From Gallionellaceae bacterium (GTDB lineage Bacteria; Pseudomonadota; Gammaproteobacteria; Burkholderiales; Thiobacillaceae): a stretch of 64,000 nt of DNA. The position numbers and the translations under genes were made by a program. Below the pieces are notes generated by a model that did not search any database, had not been told where the DNA came from, and was given only the letters and a program-made list of their open reading frames with translations. The DNA lies in NCBI GenBank assembly GCA_028714735.1, contig JAQTLU010000001.1, positions 124,001-188,000 of the forward strand, in the 5' to 3' direction. Shown here piece by piece: positions 36,986 through 55,294 of this stretch; position 1 is the stretch's first letter; every line of letters starts with the position of its first letter.

Positions 36986-38242
36986 CTAATTGAGCTGGAT
37001 GCGGACGCCGAACGGCACCGGCGCCTTGCCCTTGACCAGCCAGACCACCGGGAAGCGCGGTTCCAGTTCCGGGAAGCGGCCCTCGGCATCGGTGAAGTAG
37101 ACCAGCAGGTCGGGCTCGGCACGGTCGCCGGCAAGCCAGTCGAACACCGGCCGGAAGTCGGTGCCGCCGCCGCCCAGGATGCCCTCGGGCAGGTCGAGGG
37201 TCTCCCACATGGCGAAGCGCCAGGGCCCGCCCTCGGCCAGCTTGTCGTCGCAGGCGTGCAGGGTGACCTCGGCGCGGACCTGGGCCTTGAGGGCGTCGAT
37301 CTCGGCCAGGAATTCGCGCAGTTCGTCGTCGCCGATCGAGCCGCTGGTGTCCAGCGCCACCGCGACCCGCACGCTCTGGCTGTACAGGCGCGGCATCATG
37401 GCCTCGCCCTCGCGGCGCGAGGTGCGCTGGAAGCTGTAGTCGTCGCGCGCGGCATTCATCATGTAGCGCGCCAGCATGGCGCGCCAGGGCAGCTTGGGGG
37501 CCAGCAGCTGATCGACCAGGCGCATCATCGAACTGGACAGCTTGCCGGCCTGGCGGGCGGCCTGGGCAGCGGCGGCCAGGCGGCCCTGCCATTGCTCGTC
37601 GAGCCGGTCCGGGTCCATGGGCGGGGGCGGCGGAGCGGACTGCTCGTTGGCCTCGGCGCGATCGGCCGATTCCGGGTCGGCCGGTGCCGTCTCGCCGCCG
37701 TCCTCGCTCTGCTCACCCTCGCCGTTGTCGTCCTGGCCGGCTTCGTTATCCTCCGGCTCGCCTTCGCCGCCCTGGCCGCTGCCGGAGTCGTCGAACAGGT
37801 GCTGGTCCATGGTCTCTTCCGGCGGGTCCTCGTGCAGGACCGGATAGATCTCCTCCGCCGTGAGGCCGCGATAGGTCGCATTCATGAGGGCGTTTTCCGG
37901 CCCGGCCATGCGCTCGTCGTCGAGGATCATGTTGACCGCGTAGTCGCAGGCCACGTCCCAGCGGTGCTTCTGGCGGTGGTTGCGGCGGTTGAAGTGGGAC
38001 AGAGCGCAGTGCATGGCCTCGTGGGCGAGGACGAACTGGGTCTGCTCCAGGGTCAGGCGGGCGATGTAGTCCGGGTTGTAATAGAAATGGCGGGCATCGG
38101 TGGCCGTGGTCTGGCACCACTTCGGATCGGACGCCTTGAGCGGCAGGTGCATCACCAGCGAGCCCAGGAAGGGCTTGTCCAGGATCAGCCGGGTGCGCGC
38201 GGCGGCCAGCTTGGTCTCGATGAGGGCGATGTCCTGGGCCAT
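36986..38242 (-). CDS. VWA/metallopeptidase-like protein (DUF2201-type)
   Basis: 418 aa. The N-terminal domain has the zinc-protease-like motif HEAMH (74-78), an acidic low-complexity linker (about 150-205), and a C-terminal von Willebrand factor A domain with the MIDAS motif DTSGS (about 300). The family pairs with MoxR ATPases; the MoxR gene is directly upstream with no gap. The substrate is unknown and peptidase activity is unproven. Confidence 0.85.
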   Translation of the reverse strand: MAQDIALIETKLAAARTRLILDKPFLGSLVMHLPLKASDPKWCQTTATDARHFYYNPDYIARLTLEQTQFVLAHEAMHCALSHFNRRNHRQKHRWDVACDYAVNMILDDERMAGPENALMNATYRGLTAEEIYPVLHEDPPEETMDQHLFDDSGSGQGGEGEPEDNEAGQDDNGEGEQSEDGGETAPADPESADRAEANEQSAPPPPPMDPDRLDEQWQGRLAAAAQAARQAGKLSSSMMRLVDQLLAPKLPWRAMLARYMMNAARDDYSFQRTSRREGEAMMPRLYSQSVRVAVALDTSGSIGDDELREFLAEIDALKAQVRAEVTLHACDDKLAEGGPWRFAMWETLDLPEGILGGGGTDFRPVFDWLAGDRAEPDLLVYFTDAEGRFPELEPRFPVVWLVKGKAPVPFGVRIQLN

Positions 38243-39322
38243 TTAGCCGGCCACCTTCGCCTGGTCCGCCTCCCCGGTCTTCGGCTTGAAGTCGTACAGC
38301 ATCAGTTCGGCCACGCTGTTGGCCCAGGCGACGAACTCGGGCACCTTGAACAGCGGCTGGCCGACCGCACGATGCAGGTCGGTGACCAGCATCACGCCCA
38401 TCTCGCGCTGCGGGAAGCCCTTCGCGTACTTGAGCACGTTGCCCAGTTTCGCCATGTCGCCGGAGGCCGCGCGGGCACGCCGGACCAGGGCGGCGGCGAC
38501 GCCGTACTGGAGGTCGATGCTCTTGGGCACCCCGGTCTCGCGCCCGTCCAGGATGGCCTCGATGTCGGGCAGGTTCTCCAGGTTGTCGATGAAGGCCTTC
38601 AGTTCGACGCCGCAGGCCTGGCCTACGCAGGCCTGCAGGGCATCGCTCAGCAGGTCGGGCCGGTCGGCGAACTTGTACAGGGCGCGATGGGCGTATTCCC
38701 AGGAGCGCGGGCTCGGGAAGGCGACCGGGTTGTGGGCGGCATCGTAGTTGAACAGCAGGTCGGGCCGGAAACGCAGGAAACCGAGGATGCGTTCGTCGAT
38801 GCCGTGGTTGAGCGCCCAGCCGATCCAGTCGTCCAGGTGGGCCTCGACGTCGTAGTGGGTGAAGCGGTTGGCCAGCGGCGCCGGCATGGCGTAGGTGACG
38901 CCGCGGTCGCCCTGGCGGTTGCCGGCGGCGAAGATGGCCCAGCCGTCGGGTATGGTGTATTCGCCCAGCTTGCGGTCGAGGATGAGCTGGTAGGCGGCGG
39001 CCGACACGGTCGGCGGCGCGGCGTTGATCTCGTCCAGGAACAGGATGCCTTGCTCGCCGTGCCGTTGTGCATCGGGCAGCATGGCCGGCACCGACCATTC
39101 GACGTTGTCGCCCTTGCGGAACGGGATGCCGCGCAGGTCGGTCGGCTCCATCTGCGACAGGCGGATGTCGATCAGCGGCACGCCGTGTTTCCTGGCGATG
39201 TCCGCGATGATCTGGGACTTGCCCACGCCGGGCGGCCCCCACAGCATGACGGGGGTGTGCTGACCGGCGCTGCAACTCTCGAACTCCCGGTCCAGGATGG
39301 TTTCGATATGGGATGGGCGCAT
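38243..39322 (-). CDS. MoxR-family AAA+ ATPase
   Basis: 359 aa from ATG 39322 (MRPSHIETIL); the frame upstream is not conserved-looking. Walker A GPPGVGKS (29-36) and Walker B ILFLDEINAAP are present, with the sensor region PLANRFTH. MoxR ATPases act as chaperones for metal insertion or complex assembly with VWA partners. It abuts the VWA gene and follows an unknown gene with a 31-base gap, indicating an operon. Confidence 0.9.
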   Translation of the reverse strand: MRPSHIETILDREFESCSAGQHTPVMLWGPPGVGKSQIIADIARKHGVPLIDIRLSQMEPTDLRGIPFRKGDNVEWSVPAMLPDAQRHGEQGILFLDEINAAPPTVSAAAYQLILDRKLGEYTIPDGWAIFAAGNRQGDRGVTYAMPAPLANRFTHYDVEAHLDDWIGWALNHGIDERILGFLRFRPDLLFNYDAAHNPVAFPSPRSWEYAHRALYKFADRPDLLSDALQACVGQACGVELKAFIDNLENLPDIEAILDGRETGVPKSIDLQYGVAAALVRRARAASGDMAKLGNVLKYAKGFPQREMGVMLVTDLHRAVGQPLFKVPEFVAWANSVAELMLYDFKPKTGEADQAKVAG

Positions 39323-39353
39323 GCTTTCCTCTAAGTAGGCGCTGATTGATTCA

Positions 39354-40259
39354 TCAACCAAACAATTCGTTGTCGGCACCGCCTGCAGCCTGATCCAGCC
39401 GGGCGGCCACCAGGGCGGCGTTCAGGCCCGTCTGGTCGATCACCTTGGGCAGCAGGCGGTAGACCTGGGCCAGCCAGCGCGGCCGCTGCCAGGCCATGGC
39501 CTCCAGCCCGGCCCGGGTGCCGTCGGACAAGCTCGGCCAACAGAGCAGGAACGGCGACAGCCATGCATGATAATCCCGAATAACCGACTTTTCCAGTCGG
39601 CTATTCCAGTTCTCGCTGACCAGCAGTTCAGGAAATTCAGCTTTCGCCAGTATCCGGCCCTGCCAGCCCTTGGCCAGCCGGTAACCGGTCAGGCCCTCGC
39701 CGCTGCCGTCCGGGCGTCGGCGAAACCATTGTGCCGCCGCATAAGGACGGGCACAACCGTTGACCTGACGTTCCAGGAAATCCCGATGCCGGGGGGCATG
39801 GACACTATCGTCGGTCGCGCGTTCGGCCAGGGCCGTGGAACGGAAGCCCCGGTAAGTCAGGGCGAATGGAATCCAGTGCAGTTCGGCCAGGCCGTGGCGA
39901 TGCCGGTCGGGCGGCTGGGTATCGAGCAGGGCCAGCGGCCGGCCCGCTTCCTTGTCCAGCAGCCAGAGTTCGACGCTGTCGGCGAGCGGGAACGGCAGGG
40001 CGGGTCGCTGCTCCAGCGCCGCCAGCAGTTCCGGATAACGATGACCGACGCCGGCCTTCAGCCCTTCGCCCTCGACCCAGACGCCGACCGGGCGCACCCA
40101 GCCCTGGCCGTCGTCGGCACGCAGATGCCAGGTCACGCCGTCCAGGCTGCGCGCATCGGCATCGCCGGCCTCGACGAACTGGACCACGCCGCGGTAGGGG
40201 TTCAGCCGGCGCAGGGCAAAGTAGCGCGCGGCCAACTCAGCAACCCACCGGCAGAGCAA
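39354..40259 (-). CDS. unknown protein upstream of the MoxR-VWA pair
   Basis: About 301 aa from TTG 40259 (start uncertain). Soluble, Trp-rich (HLRADDGQGWVRPVGVWVEGEG and YHAWLSPFLLCWPSL), no signal peptide or membrane helix. I recognise no family. It is the first gene of the MoxR/VWA run and so likely a third component or the substrate protein. Confidence 0.7.
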   Translation of the reverse strand: MLCRWVAELAARYFALRRLNPYRGVVQFVEAGDADARSLDGVTWHLRADDGQGWVRPVGVWVEGEGLKAGVGHRYPELLAALEQRPALPFPLADSVELWLLDKEAGRPLALLDTQPPDRHRHGLAELHWIPFALTYRGFRSTALAERATDDSVHAPRHRDFLERQVNGCARPYAAAQWFRRRPDGSGEGLTGYRLAKGWQGRILAKAEFPELLVSENWNSRLEKSVIRDYHAWLSPFLLCWPSLSDGTRAGLEAMAWQRPRWLAQVYRLLPKVIDQTGLNAALVAARLDQAAGGADNELFG

Positions 40260-40372
40260 CCGGCAAAGGGAATAATTCGTGCATCGATACGGCGGCTACC
40301 ATGCTTCAGGCTTTCTCGTTATCGGGGACATAGGCTGTGCTACCGTTCAACTGTAACAATGAACGGCATCCC

Positions 40373-41227
40373 ATGCACATGCAGCGCACCCTCGACCCCG
40401 ACGAAATCAAGGCCTGGCTGAAGCCCCGGCCGCGGGACAGCCACAAGGGCGATTACGGCAATGTCGGCATTATCGGCGGCGCCCCCGGCATGGCGGGGGC
40501 GGCCCTGCTGGCCGGGCGTGCAGCCTTGCTGCTGGGCGCCGGGCGGGTCCATGTCGGCCTGCTGGACGACCGGCTGGCAGTCGATTTCGAGGCGCCCGAA
40601 CTGATGTTGACCACACCCGACCGGGTGCTGGGCCTGGCGAGTCCGGGCTGCCTGGTGATCGGACCCGGGCTCGGCCTCGCCACCGCCGCGCGCGGCTGGC
40701 TGGAGCCGGCCCTGGCGACCGCCCTCCCCCTGCTGCTGGACGCCGATGCGCTCAACCAGATCGCTGCGGACCCGACGCTGGCGGACCGGGTCCGCCAGCG
40801 TCGCGCGGCCACCCTGCTGACGCCCCATCCGGGCGAGGCCGGCCGCCTGCTCGGCCGCTCCGGCAGCGAGGTGCAGGCCGACCGCCCGGGGGCGCTCCGA
40901 GAACTGGTGCTGCGATACGGGGCCGGCGTATTGCTCAAGGGCGCCGACAGCCTGATCGGTTTTCCGGGCCGGCCGATCTGGCGCAACACGACCGGCAATC
41001 CCGGCATGGCGGCGCCCGGCATGGGCGACGTGCTGGCCGGCATGATCGCGGCCCTGGCGGCACGAGGGCTGGAGATCGAGCAGGCGGCGGTCGTGGCCGC
41101 CCACCTGCACGGCGCCGCGGGCGACCATGCGGTCGGTACCGGACTGGGGCCGGACGGCCTGGCCGCCAGCGAGGTCGCGCGCGCGGCGCGAACCCTGCTC
41201 AACGAGCTGATCTACAGGGTTCCCTGA
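40373..41227 (+). CDS. nnrD: ADP-dependent NAD(P)H-hydrate dehydratase
   Basis: 284 aa from ATG 40373. It repairs hydrated NAD(P)H using ADP or ATP. The sugar-kinase-like fold shows [13 protein letters not shown] and [21 protein letters not shown] (the anion-hole and catalytic Asp region). No epimerase domain is attached, so it is the stand-alone NnrD form. It overlaps galU tail-to-tail by 16 nt. Confidence 0.93.
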   Translation: MHMQRTLDPDEIKAWLKPRPRDSHKGDYGNVGIIGGAPGMAGAALLAGRAALLLGAGRVHVGLLDDRLAVDFEAPELMLTTPDRVLGLASPGCLVIGPGLGLATAARGWLEPALATALPLLLDADALNQIAADPTLADRVRQRRAATLLTPHPGEAGRLLGRSGSEVQADRPGALRELVLRYGAGVLLKGADSLIGFPGRPIWRNTTGNPGMAAPGMGDVLAGMIAALAARGLEIEQAAVVAAHLHGAAGDHAVGTGLGPDGLAASEVARAARTLLNELIYRVP

Positions 41228-42111
41228 CCGTTCTTGCAGGGGGTGCAGAACTTGCCCTTCAGGTAGGCGCTGAATTCATCGGCCACCTCGGTATGCTTGA
41301 GGGCGTATTCCACCGTGGCCTGCAGGTAGCCGAACTTGGAGCCGCAATCGTAGCGGGTGCCCTCGAAGGCATAGGCCAGGACCTGTTGCTCCTTGAGCAG
41401 CGACTCGATGGCATCGGTGAGCTGCAGTTCGTTGCCGGCGCCCCGCTCGATGTGGCGCAGGTGATGGAAGATGCGCGGGGTCAGGATATAGCGGCCGACC
41501 ACGGCCAGGTTGGACGGCGCATCGGCCGGCTTCGGCTTCTCGACGATCTTGTTCACCCTGGACAGGCGCTCGGACATCGGGTCGACGGCGACGATGCCGT
41601 AGGAGCCGGTTTCCGACGGGTCGACGGTCTGCACGCCGACGATCGAACTCTGGTAGTAGTCGTACTGGTCGCACATCTGCTTGACCACGCCGGGCTCGGC
41701 ATCGATCAGGTCGTCGGCCAGGATGACCGCGAACGGCTCGTCGTTCACCGCCGGCTGGGCGCACAGCACGGCGTGGCCCAGGCCCAGCGCCTCGGCCTGG
41801 CGCACGTAGATGCAGTTGACGTAGCTGGGCAGCATGTTGCGCAGGTCTTCCAGCGCCTTCAGCTTGCCGCGCGTCTCCAGTTCGACCTCAAGCTCGTAGG
41901 CCTTGTCGAAGTGGTCGGCGATGGCCCGCTTGGTACGGCCGATGATGAAGATCAGGTCGGTGATGCCGGCCGCCACGGCCTCCTCGGCCGCATACTGGAT
42001 CAGCGGCTTGTCGACGATGGGCAGCATCTCCTTGGGGTTGGCCTTGGTGGCCGGCAGGAACCGGGTACCCATGCCCGCGGCAGGGAAAACGGCTTTCGTC
42101 ACTCTTTTCAT
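41212..42111 (-). CDS. galU: UTP-glucose-1-phosphate uridylyltransferase
   Basis: 299 aa. It makes UDP-glucose for envelope and exopolysaccharide. The nucleotidyltransferase signature [20 protein letters not shown] and catalytic [13 protein letters not shown] region are intact. The C-terminus ends with an unusual CTPC tail. It lies one base after ligA, the last gene of the seven-gene minus-strand operon. Confidence 0.97.
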   Translation of the reverse strand: MKRVTKAVFPAAGMGTRFLPATKANPKEMLPIVDKPLIQYAAEEAVAAGITDLIFIIGRTKRAIADHFDKAYELEVELETRGKLKALEDLRNMLPSYVNCIYVRQAEALGLGHAVLCAQPAVNDEPFAVILADDLIDAEPGVVKQMCDQYDYYQSSIVGVQTVDPSETGSYGIVAVDPMSERLSRVNKIVEKPKPADAPSNLAVVGRYILTPRIFHHLRHIERGAGNELQLTDAIESLLKEQQVLAYAFEGTRYDCGSKFGYLQATVEYALKHTEVADEFSAYLKGKFCTPCKNGQGTL

Positions 42112-42112
42112 T

Positions 42113-45326
<3,214 letters not shown>

Positions 45327-45330
<4 letters not shown>

Positions 45331-45635
45331 GGCTCGGTCTCCCGTGTTATTGGCGGACTGGCCGCGGGTTCCATGACCTGGAAGAAAATCTCGTCCTGCC
45401 GGATCATGCCCAGTTCATAACGGGCCCGCGCATCGATCGCACCATAGCCCGTCTTGAGGTCGTTGACCTCGGCGGCCAACTGCCCGTTACGGGCGGCCAA
45501 TACTTCATTGGCCGCCCGTTGTTCGGTAATTTGCCGTTTCAGGTCCCAAACCTTGAGCCAGCTGCTTTTACCCAACCATAAAGGGTATTGCAACAGTACG
45601 ATCAATAAGACCAATACCCCGGTCAGGCCCCGCAT
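45327..45635 (-). CDS. ftsB: cell division protein FtsB
   Basis: 102 aa from ATG 45635. One transmembrane helix (about 5-22) followed by a coiled coil (WDLKRQITEQRAANEVLAARN) and the conserved RARYELGMIRQDE. FtsB forms a complex with FtsL and FtsQ. It starts one base after the eno stop, a standard betaproteobacterial arrangement. Confidence 0.93.
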
Positions 45636-45636
45636 C

Positions 45637-49544
<3,908 letters not shown>

Positions 49545-49588
49545 TCATCATTCCGAAAAAATCGATAGCCATAGCCCTGCAACCCGCC

Positions 49589-50548
49589 ATGCCAGCCGTT
49601 CCCAACGTCGACCGGGCCCACGAGGTCATCGAATCCATCGTCAGCCTGACCGAACAGCGCGACCAGCGTTCGCTCGAACAAAGCCTGCTGACCACCGTGG
49701 CCGAAATGCTCGGCAACGCCGAGGGCTGGCTGCTGGACAACCTCACCGGGACTGGGGAAGACGCCGCATGCACGTTGCTGCACGGCGAGGCGGCGACGCT
49801 GCCGCAGTGGATCATCGACCAGGGACGCGCCCAGCCGGCATCGGACCCCTTCAACCTGGTCGAACACGATGGCCGCATCTACCTGCTGGCCAGACTGGCC
49901 GACACCGGGATCGGGCGGGTCCATCTGCTGGTGCTCGCCCAGCCGTCCTGGCCGGATGCCGAACTGCAACTGGCCCTGGGCATGATCCGGGTCTACCAGA
50001 ATTTCGTTGCCCTCTTGAGCGACAGCGAAAAGGATACCCTGACCGGCCTGTACAACCGACGCAAGCTGGAAATGGCGTTCAAGGCCATCGCCGCCCAGCC
50101 GGCCTGGGGCCGGCGCCAGAAGGACCAGCGCAATGGCGACTACCTGGCGATCCTGGATCTCGACCGCTTCAAGCGCATCAACGACGGCTACGGCCACCTG
50201 GTCGGCGACGAGGTGCTGCTGGTGTTTGCCAACATACTGCGCCGCACCCTGCGCGACAGCGACCAGATCTTCCGCCATGGCGGTGAGGAATTCGTCGCGT
50301 TGCTGCGGGAGACGCCGAACGATTCAATAGAGGATGTCCTGGAACGGATCCGCCGCAACGTCGAGCAGCACGCGTTTACCCAGGTCGGCACGGTCACCGT
50401 CAGCATCGGCTTCGCCCGCCTGGACGGCTGCGCCTCGCCGGTCGACGTCATGTCAAAGGCCGACCGCGCCCTCGGTTACGCCAAGGACCACGGCCGCAAC
50501 CAGGTGCGCGAATTCGAAAGCCTGGTCAACCAGCACCTGCTGGAATAG
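49589..50548 (+). CDS. diguanylate cyclase (GGDEF)
   Basis: 319 aa from ATG 49589. An N-terminal sensory region (about 1-140) without a recognised fold is followed by a GGDEF domain (about 145-315) with active site GGEEF in [12 protein letters not shown]. It makes cyclic di-GMP. An I-site RxxD is not clear. A PilZ protein that could respond is encoded about 8 kb downstream. Confidence 0.92.
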   Translation: MPAVPNVDRAHEVIESIVSLTEQRDQRSLEQSLLTTVAEMLGNAEGWLLDNLTGTGEDAACTLLHGEAATLPQWIIDQGRAQPASDPFNLVEHDGRIYLLARLADTGIGRVHLLVLAQPSWPDAELQLALGMIRVYQNFVALLSDSEKDTLTGLYNRRKLEMAFKAIAAQPAWGRRQKDQRNGDYLAILDLDRFKRINDGYGHLVGDEVLLVFANILRRTLRDSDQIFRHGGEEFVALLRETPNDSIEDVLERIRRNVEQHAFTQVGTVTVSIGFARLDGCASPVDVMSKADRALGYAKDHGRNQVREFESLVNQHLLE

Positions 50549-50581
50549 TTCCACCGCGGCGGCGGCAAACTGTTCCAGCGT

Positions 50582-51187
50582 CTAGTGTATGCCGGTCATG
50601 CCGTAGGGAGCGCCGCCCATGCCGCCGAACAGCCCGGACACCACGCCGATGAGCACGCCGACCACGATGGCGCACACCACCACGACCACGGTATAGGGCA
50701 GCGCCTTGTCCTCGGGCGCCTTCATCAGCACCGGCAGGCCGAGATAGAGCAGGTAGACGCCGTACAACGACGCCAGCAGGACCAGCACGCCCAGCGACGG
50801 GATCAGGTGGAGCACCCCGGCCAGCCAGGCGGGGGTGAAGGAATAGGCCGCCGCCTTGAGCGCCTGGGCCTGATCCTTTTCGCCGCCAAAATTGGCGGCC
50901 AGGGCGTTGATCACCAGGGCGATCACGAACACGCCGACCAGCGCCATGACGAAGGACACGATGGCCATCGACAGGCCCGACAGGAGCGGCACCCGGATCG
51001 TGCCCAGGAAGGGCACGCTGGCGCCGATCAGCGACAGCCCGATGAAGGAGGCGACCGGACCGATGGCGGCGAGCGGGGCGACATAGCTCTTGTACAGGTC
51101 GCCGGTCGAGGTCGTTTCCCCGGCGATCACCCCCCACTCGGCCTTCGGTTGCAGGACGATGTTCTTGGCACGTTCGATGAGATTCAT
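50582..51187 (-). CDS. YIP1-family membrane protein
   Basis: 201 aa with about five predicted transmembrane helices and the family-typical N-terminus NLIERAKNIVLQPKAEWGVIAGE. Function unknown. It follows purL on the same strand (76-base gap) and converges on the diguanylate cyclase. Confidence 0.85.
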   Translation of the reverse strand: MNLIERAKNIVLQPKAEWGVIAGETTSTGDLYKSYVAPLAAIGPVASFIGLSLIGASVPFLGTIRVPLLSGLSMAIVSFVMALVGVFVIALVINALAANFGGEKDQAQALKAAAYSFTPAWLAGVLHLIPSLGVLVLLASLYGVYLLYLGLPVLMKAPEDKALPYTVVVVVCAIVVGVLIGVVSGLFGGMGGAPYGMTGIH

Positions 51188-51263
51188 GCAGGTCCCCTTA
51201 GCGTATGTAGCGTCAGCCGCTCATCATTCCCGCGGCACGGGCATCATAGGCCGAATCGGTCGC

Positions 51264-54200
51264 TCAGCCCACCCACTTGCGGGCATTGCGGAACAGCCTG
51301 AGCCAGGGGCCGTCTTCCTGCCAGTCGTCCGGGCGCCAGGAGTGCTGCACGGCGCGGAATACCCGCTCCGGGTGCGGCATCATGATGGTGAAGCGGCCAT
51401 CGGCGGTGGTCAGGCCGGTGATGCCGTTGGGCGAACCGTTCGGGTTGAGCGGATAGGTCTCGGTCTTGCGGCCGCGGTTGTCGACATAGCGCAGGCAGAC
51501 CTCGGCCCGCTTGCGCGCCGCCTTGGACTCGAACACCGCCCGGCCCTCGCCGTGGGAGACCACGACCGGCATGCGCGAACCGGCCATGCCGTCGAACAGG
51601 ATGGACGGCGTATCCGGCACCTCGACCATGACGAAGCGGGCCTCGAACTGTTCCGACAGGTTGCGCTCGAAGCGCGGCCAGTCCTCGGCACCCGGGATGA
51701 TCGGGGCCAACCGGCTCATCATCTGGCAACCGTTGCAGACACCCAGGGCGAAGCTGTCGTCGCGCTGGAAGAAGGCCTCGAAGTCGTCGCGGGCGCGCTT
51801 GTTGTGCAGGATCGACGCCGCCCAACCGCCGCCGGCACCGAGCACGTCGCCGTAGGAGAAGCCGCCGCAGGCCGCCAGGCCCTTGAATTTTTTCAAGGAG
51901 ACGCGGCCGGACAGGAGGTCGCTCATGTGCACGTCGACCGCGTCGAAGCCGGCCCTGTGGAAGGCCGCCGCCATCTCGACCTCGCCGTTGACGCCCTGCT
52001 CGCGCAGGATGGCGACGCGGGGCCGGGCCTTGCGGGTCTTGACATAGGGCGCAGCCACGTCCTCGTTCAGGTCGAAGCCCAGCTCGGCATGCAGGCCCGG
52101 ATTCCTGGCCTTGCCCTGGGCCTCGAATTCCTGCCGGGCGCAGTCCGGGTTATCCCTGAGGGACTGCATCCGGTAGCTGGTCTCGGACCAGGCCGCCAGC
52201 AGGTCGTCGCGCTCCTCGTCGAACACCGGCCTACCCTCGCGCAGGACGCGGATGCGGTCCTTGCGGTTCAAGTGGCCGATGACGTAGAAGTCGTCGCGCA
52301 GACCGGCCGAGAGGCAGGCCTGCAGGACATGCTTGGTGTCCTTCCGGCGCACCTGCAGCACGGCGCCCAGCTCCTCGTTGAACAGGATGCCGAACAGGCG
52401 CGAGGTATAGGGTTCGTGCGGCTCGGGCGCCCCCGGCACGTCGAGCATGATGTCGTCGCGCAGGCGGTGGTAGCGCAACTCGTCGACATCGACGTCGAGG
52501 CCGGTGCGGCCGGCGAAGGCCATCTCGCACAGGGTGGCGAACAGGCCGCCGTCGGAGCGGTCGTGATAGGCGAGGATGCGGCCGTCGCTGTTGAGCCGCT
52601 GGATCACCGAGAAAAAGGCCTTCAGGCGCTGCGGCACGTCGACGTCCGGGCAGACGTCGCCCAGTTGGCCGTAGCAGTTGGCCAGCACCGAACCACCCAG
52701 GCGGTTGTTGCCCTCGCCCAGATCGAACAGGATCAGGTCGGTGTCGCCGCAGTCGGTCCTCAGTTGCGGGGTCAGGGTGCGACGGGCATCCGGGCTCGGC
52801 GCAAAGGCGGTGACGATCAGCGACAGCGGCGATACCACGGCCTTGTCGACGCCGTCGTCCTGCCAGGTGGTGCGCATGGACATGGAATCCTTGCCGACCG
52901 GGATGCTGATGCCCAGTTCCGGGCAGAGTTCCTTGGCCACCGCGCGCACGGTGTCGAACAGGGCGGCATCCTCGCCGGGGTGGCCGGCGGCGGCCATCCA
53001 GTTGGCCGACAGGCGGATATCGGAGATATCGGCGACCGCCGCCGCGGCCAGGTTCATCACCGCCTCGGCCACCGCCATGCGGCCGGAGGCGGCCGGGCTG
53101 ATCAGGGCCAGCGGGGTGCGTTCGCCCAGGGCCATCACCTCGCCCTTGTCGGTGTCGTAGCCCATCGTAGTCACCGCGCAGTCGGCCACCGGCATCTGCC
53201 ACGGTCCGACGAACTGGTCGCGCGCCGTATAGCCGCCCACGGTGCGGTCGCCGATGGTGATCAGGAAGGACTTGCTGGCCACCGTGGGGTGGCGCAGCAC
53301 CCGGTAGGCCGCCTCGACCAGGTCGAGGCCGTCGGCGGAAAACGGCTTCAGGGTCGGCGCCACGTGCCTGACGTCGCGGGTCATGCGCGGCGGCTTGCCG
53401 AGCAGGACCTCCATGGCCATGTCGACCGGCTTGTTCTTGAACTGGCGGTCGCTCACCACCAGTTGTTTCTTGCGCGTGGCCTTGCCGACCACGGCGAACG
53501 GGCAGCGTTCACGTTCGCAGAGGGCCTGGAACTGGTCCAGGCTCTCCGGCGCGATGGCCAGGACGTAACGCTCCTGGGCCTCGTTCGACCAGATCTCGCG
53601 CGGCGACATGCCCGGCTCCTCGCTCGGCACGTCGCGCAGCTCGAAGCTGGCGCCGAGGCCGGCGCCATGGGCCAGTTCCGGCATGGCGTTGGAGATACCG
53701 CCGGCGCCGACGTCGTGGATCGACAGGATGGGGTTGTCCGCGCCCATCTGCCAGCAGCGGTCGATCACCTCCTGGACACGGCGCTGAATCTCCGGGTTGC
53801 CGCGCTGCACCGAGTCGAAATCGAGCGCCTCGGCATTGCTGCCCGAACCCAGGCTGGAGGCGGCGCCGCCGCCCAGGCCGATCAGCATGCCCGGCCCGCC
53901 GAGCTGGATCAGCAGGGTGCCCGGCTTGAATTCCTGCTTGAAGACGTGGTCCTCGCGGATGTTGCCGACCCCGCCGGCCAGCATGATCGGCTTGTGGTAG
54001 CCGCGCACCTGGCCGTCCGGCGTGGCCAGCTCGAAGGCGCGGAAATAGCCGGTCAGGTTGGGCCGGCCGAATTCGTTGTTGAAGGCCGCGGCGCCGATCG
54101 GGCCTTCGATCATGATCTGCAGGGGCGTGACGATGCGGCCCGGCTTGCCGTAATCCTGCTCCCAGGGCTGCTCGAAGCCGGGGATGCGCAGGTTGGATAC

Positions 54201-55202
54201 CGAGAAGCCGCACAGCCCGGCCTTGGGCTTGGAGCCGGTGCCGGTGGCGCCCTCGTCGCGGATCTCGCCGCCGGAGCCGGTGGCCGCACCCGGGAAGGGC
54301 GCGATGGCGGTCGGGTGGTTGTGGGTCTCCACCTTCATCAGGATGTGGGTCGGCTCGGTGTGGAAGCCGTAGCGGCCCTTCTCGTCCGGGTAGAAGCGGC
54401 CGATGGTGGCGCCCTCGATCACCGAGGCGTTGTCGGAATAGGCCGACAGGGTGCCCTGCGGACGCACCTTGTGGGTATGCCGGATCATGCCGAACAGCGA
54501 TTCCTGCTGCTTCTCGCCGTCGACGATCCAGTCGGCGTTGAAGATCTTGTGCCGGCAGTGCTCCGAGTTGGCCTGGGCGAACATCATCAGTTCGACGTCG
54601 GTCGGGTTGCGCTTGACCTTACCGAAGTTGTCGACCAGGTAGTCGATCTCGTCCGGCGACAGGGCCAGGCCCCACTCGGCGTTGGCCTTTTCCAGGGCCT
54701 TCCTGCCGCCCTTGAGCACATCCACGGTCTCCAGCGGCGGCGGCGCGACGTGGTGGAACAGGCGTTCCGCCTCGCCTTCGTCGGCCAGCACGCTCTCGGT
54801 CATGCGGTCGTGCAGGAAGACCAGGGCGGCCTGGACCTTGTCCGCCGCCAAGGCCCGGCCCTTCTTGCCAGTCAGTTCATAGGCGATGCCGTGCTCGATC
54901 CGGGCGATGGCGGAGAGGCCGCAGTTCTTCGCAATGTCGGTGGCCTTGGACGACCAGGGCGACACCGTACCGAGGCGCGGGGTCACCAGCAGGGTCTTTG
55001 CCTCCGGCTGGTGCGGCTCGGCCTGGAGCAACTCGCACAGGAAGCGCAGATCATCGGCCGACGGCTCCCCGCTCAACTCGACGAAATAGCGGAACTCCGC
55101 AGCGATCCCGGCGACGCCGAGCGCGGCGGTCTTCTCGATCAACTTGGCGATACGGAATTCGGACAGCGCGGCCGCGCCGCGCAGGAAGAGCATCTGGGTC
55201 AT
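51264..55202 (-). CDS. purL: phosphoribosylformylglycinamidine synthase
   Basis: 1312 aa large-type PurL, converting FGAR to FGAM in purine synthesis. N-terminal PurS-like domain, two AIR-synthase-like halves with ATP sites ([10 protein letters not shown] region), and a C-terminal glutamine amidotransferase domain with nucleophile in [11 protein letters not shown]. Length matches proteobacterial PurL (about 1290-1330). Confidence 0.98.
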   Translation of the reverse strand: MTQMLFLRGAAALSEFRIAKLIEKTAALGVAGIAAEFRYFVELSGEPSADDLRFLCELLQAEPHQPEAKTLLVTPRLGTVSPWSSKATDIAKNCGLSAIARIEHGIAYELTGKKGRALAADKVQAALVFLHDRMTESVLADEGEAERLFHHVAPPPLETVDVLKGGRKALEKANAEWGLALSPDEIDYLVDNFGKVKRNPTDVELMMFAQANSEHCRHKIFNADWIVDGEKQQESLFGMIRHTHKVRPQGTLSAYSDNASVIEGATIGRFYPDEKGRYGFHTEPTHILMKVETHNHPTAIAPFPGAATGSGGEIRDEGATGTGSKPKAGLCGFSVSNLRIPGFEQPWEQDYGKPGRIVTPLQIMIEGPIGAAAFNNEFGRPNLTGYFRAFELATPDGQVRGYHKPIMLAGGVGNIREDHVFKQEFKPGTLLIQLGGPGMLIGLGGGAASSLGSGSNAEALDFDSVQRGNPEIQRRVQEVIDRCWQMGADNPILSIHDVGAGGISNAMPELAHGAGLGASFELRDVPSEEPGMSPREIWSNEAQERYVLAIAPESLDQFQALCERERCPFAVVGKATRKKQLVVSDRQFKNKPVDMAMEVLLGKPPRMTRDVRHVAPTLKPFSADGLDLVEAAYRVLRHPTVASKSFLITIGDRTVGGYTARDQFVGPWQMPVADCAVTTMGYDTDKGEVMALGERTPLALISPAASGRMAVAEAVMNLAAAAVADISDIRLSANWMAAAGHPGEDAALFDTVRAVAKELCPELGISIPVGKDSMSMRTTWQDDGVDKAVVSPLSLIVTAFAPSPDARRTLTPQLRTDCGDTDLILFDLGEGNNRLGGSVLANCYGQLGDVCPDVDVPQRLKAFFSVIQRLNSDGRILAYHDRSDGGLFATLCEMAFAGRTGLDVDVDELRYHRLRDDIMLDVPGAPEPHEPYTSRLFGILFNEELGAVLQVRRKDTKHVLQACLSAGLRDDFYVIGHLNRKDRIRVLREGRPVFDEERDDLLAAWSETSYRMQSLRDNPDCARQEFEAQGKARNPGLHAELGFDLNEDVAAPYVKTRKARPRVAILREQGVNGEVEMAAAFHRAGFDAVDVHMSDLLSGRVSLKKFKGLAACGGFSYGDVLGAGGGWAASILHNKRARDDFEAFFQRDDSFALGVCNGCQMMSRLAPIIPGAEDWPRFERNLSEQFEARFVMVEVPDTPSILFDGMAGSRMPVVVSHGEGRAVFESKAARKRAEVCLRYVDNRGRKTETYPLNPNGSPNGITGLTTADGRFTIMMPHPERVFRAVQHSWRPDDWQEDGPWLRLFRNARKWVG

Positions 55203-55294
55203 GAGGGCGCCCCTTGGATAATTGCGCGGATTTTACACCGCCAGTCCGTGGCTGCGCTTTGACGCCCGCTAAACCTTTTTGCTACTGTCCACGG

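Noticed and set aside
51090-55262. 1390-codon plus-strand open frame opposite purL
   Set aside because: Runs antisense through an intact purL; composition typical of a shadow frame.
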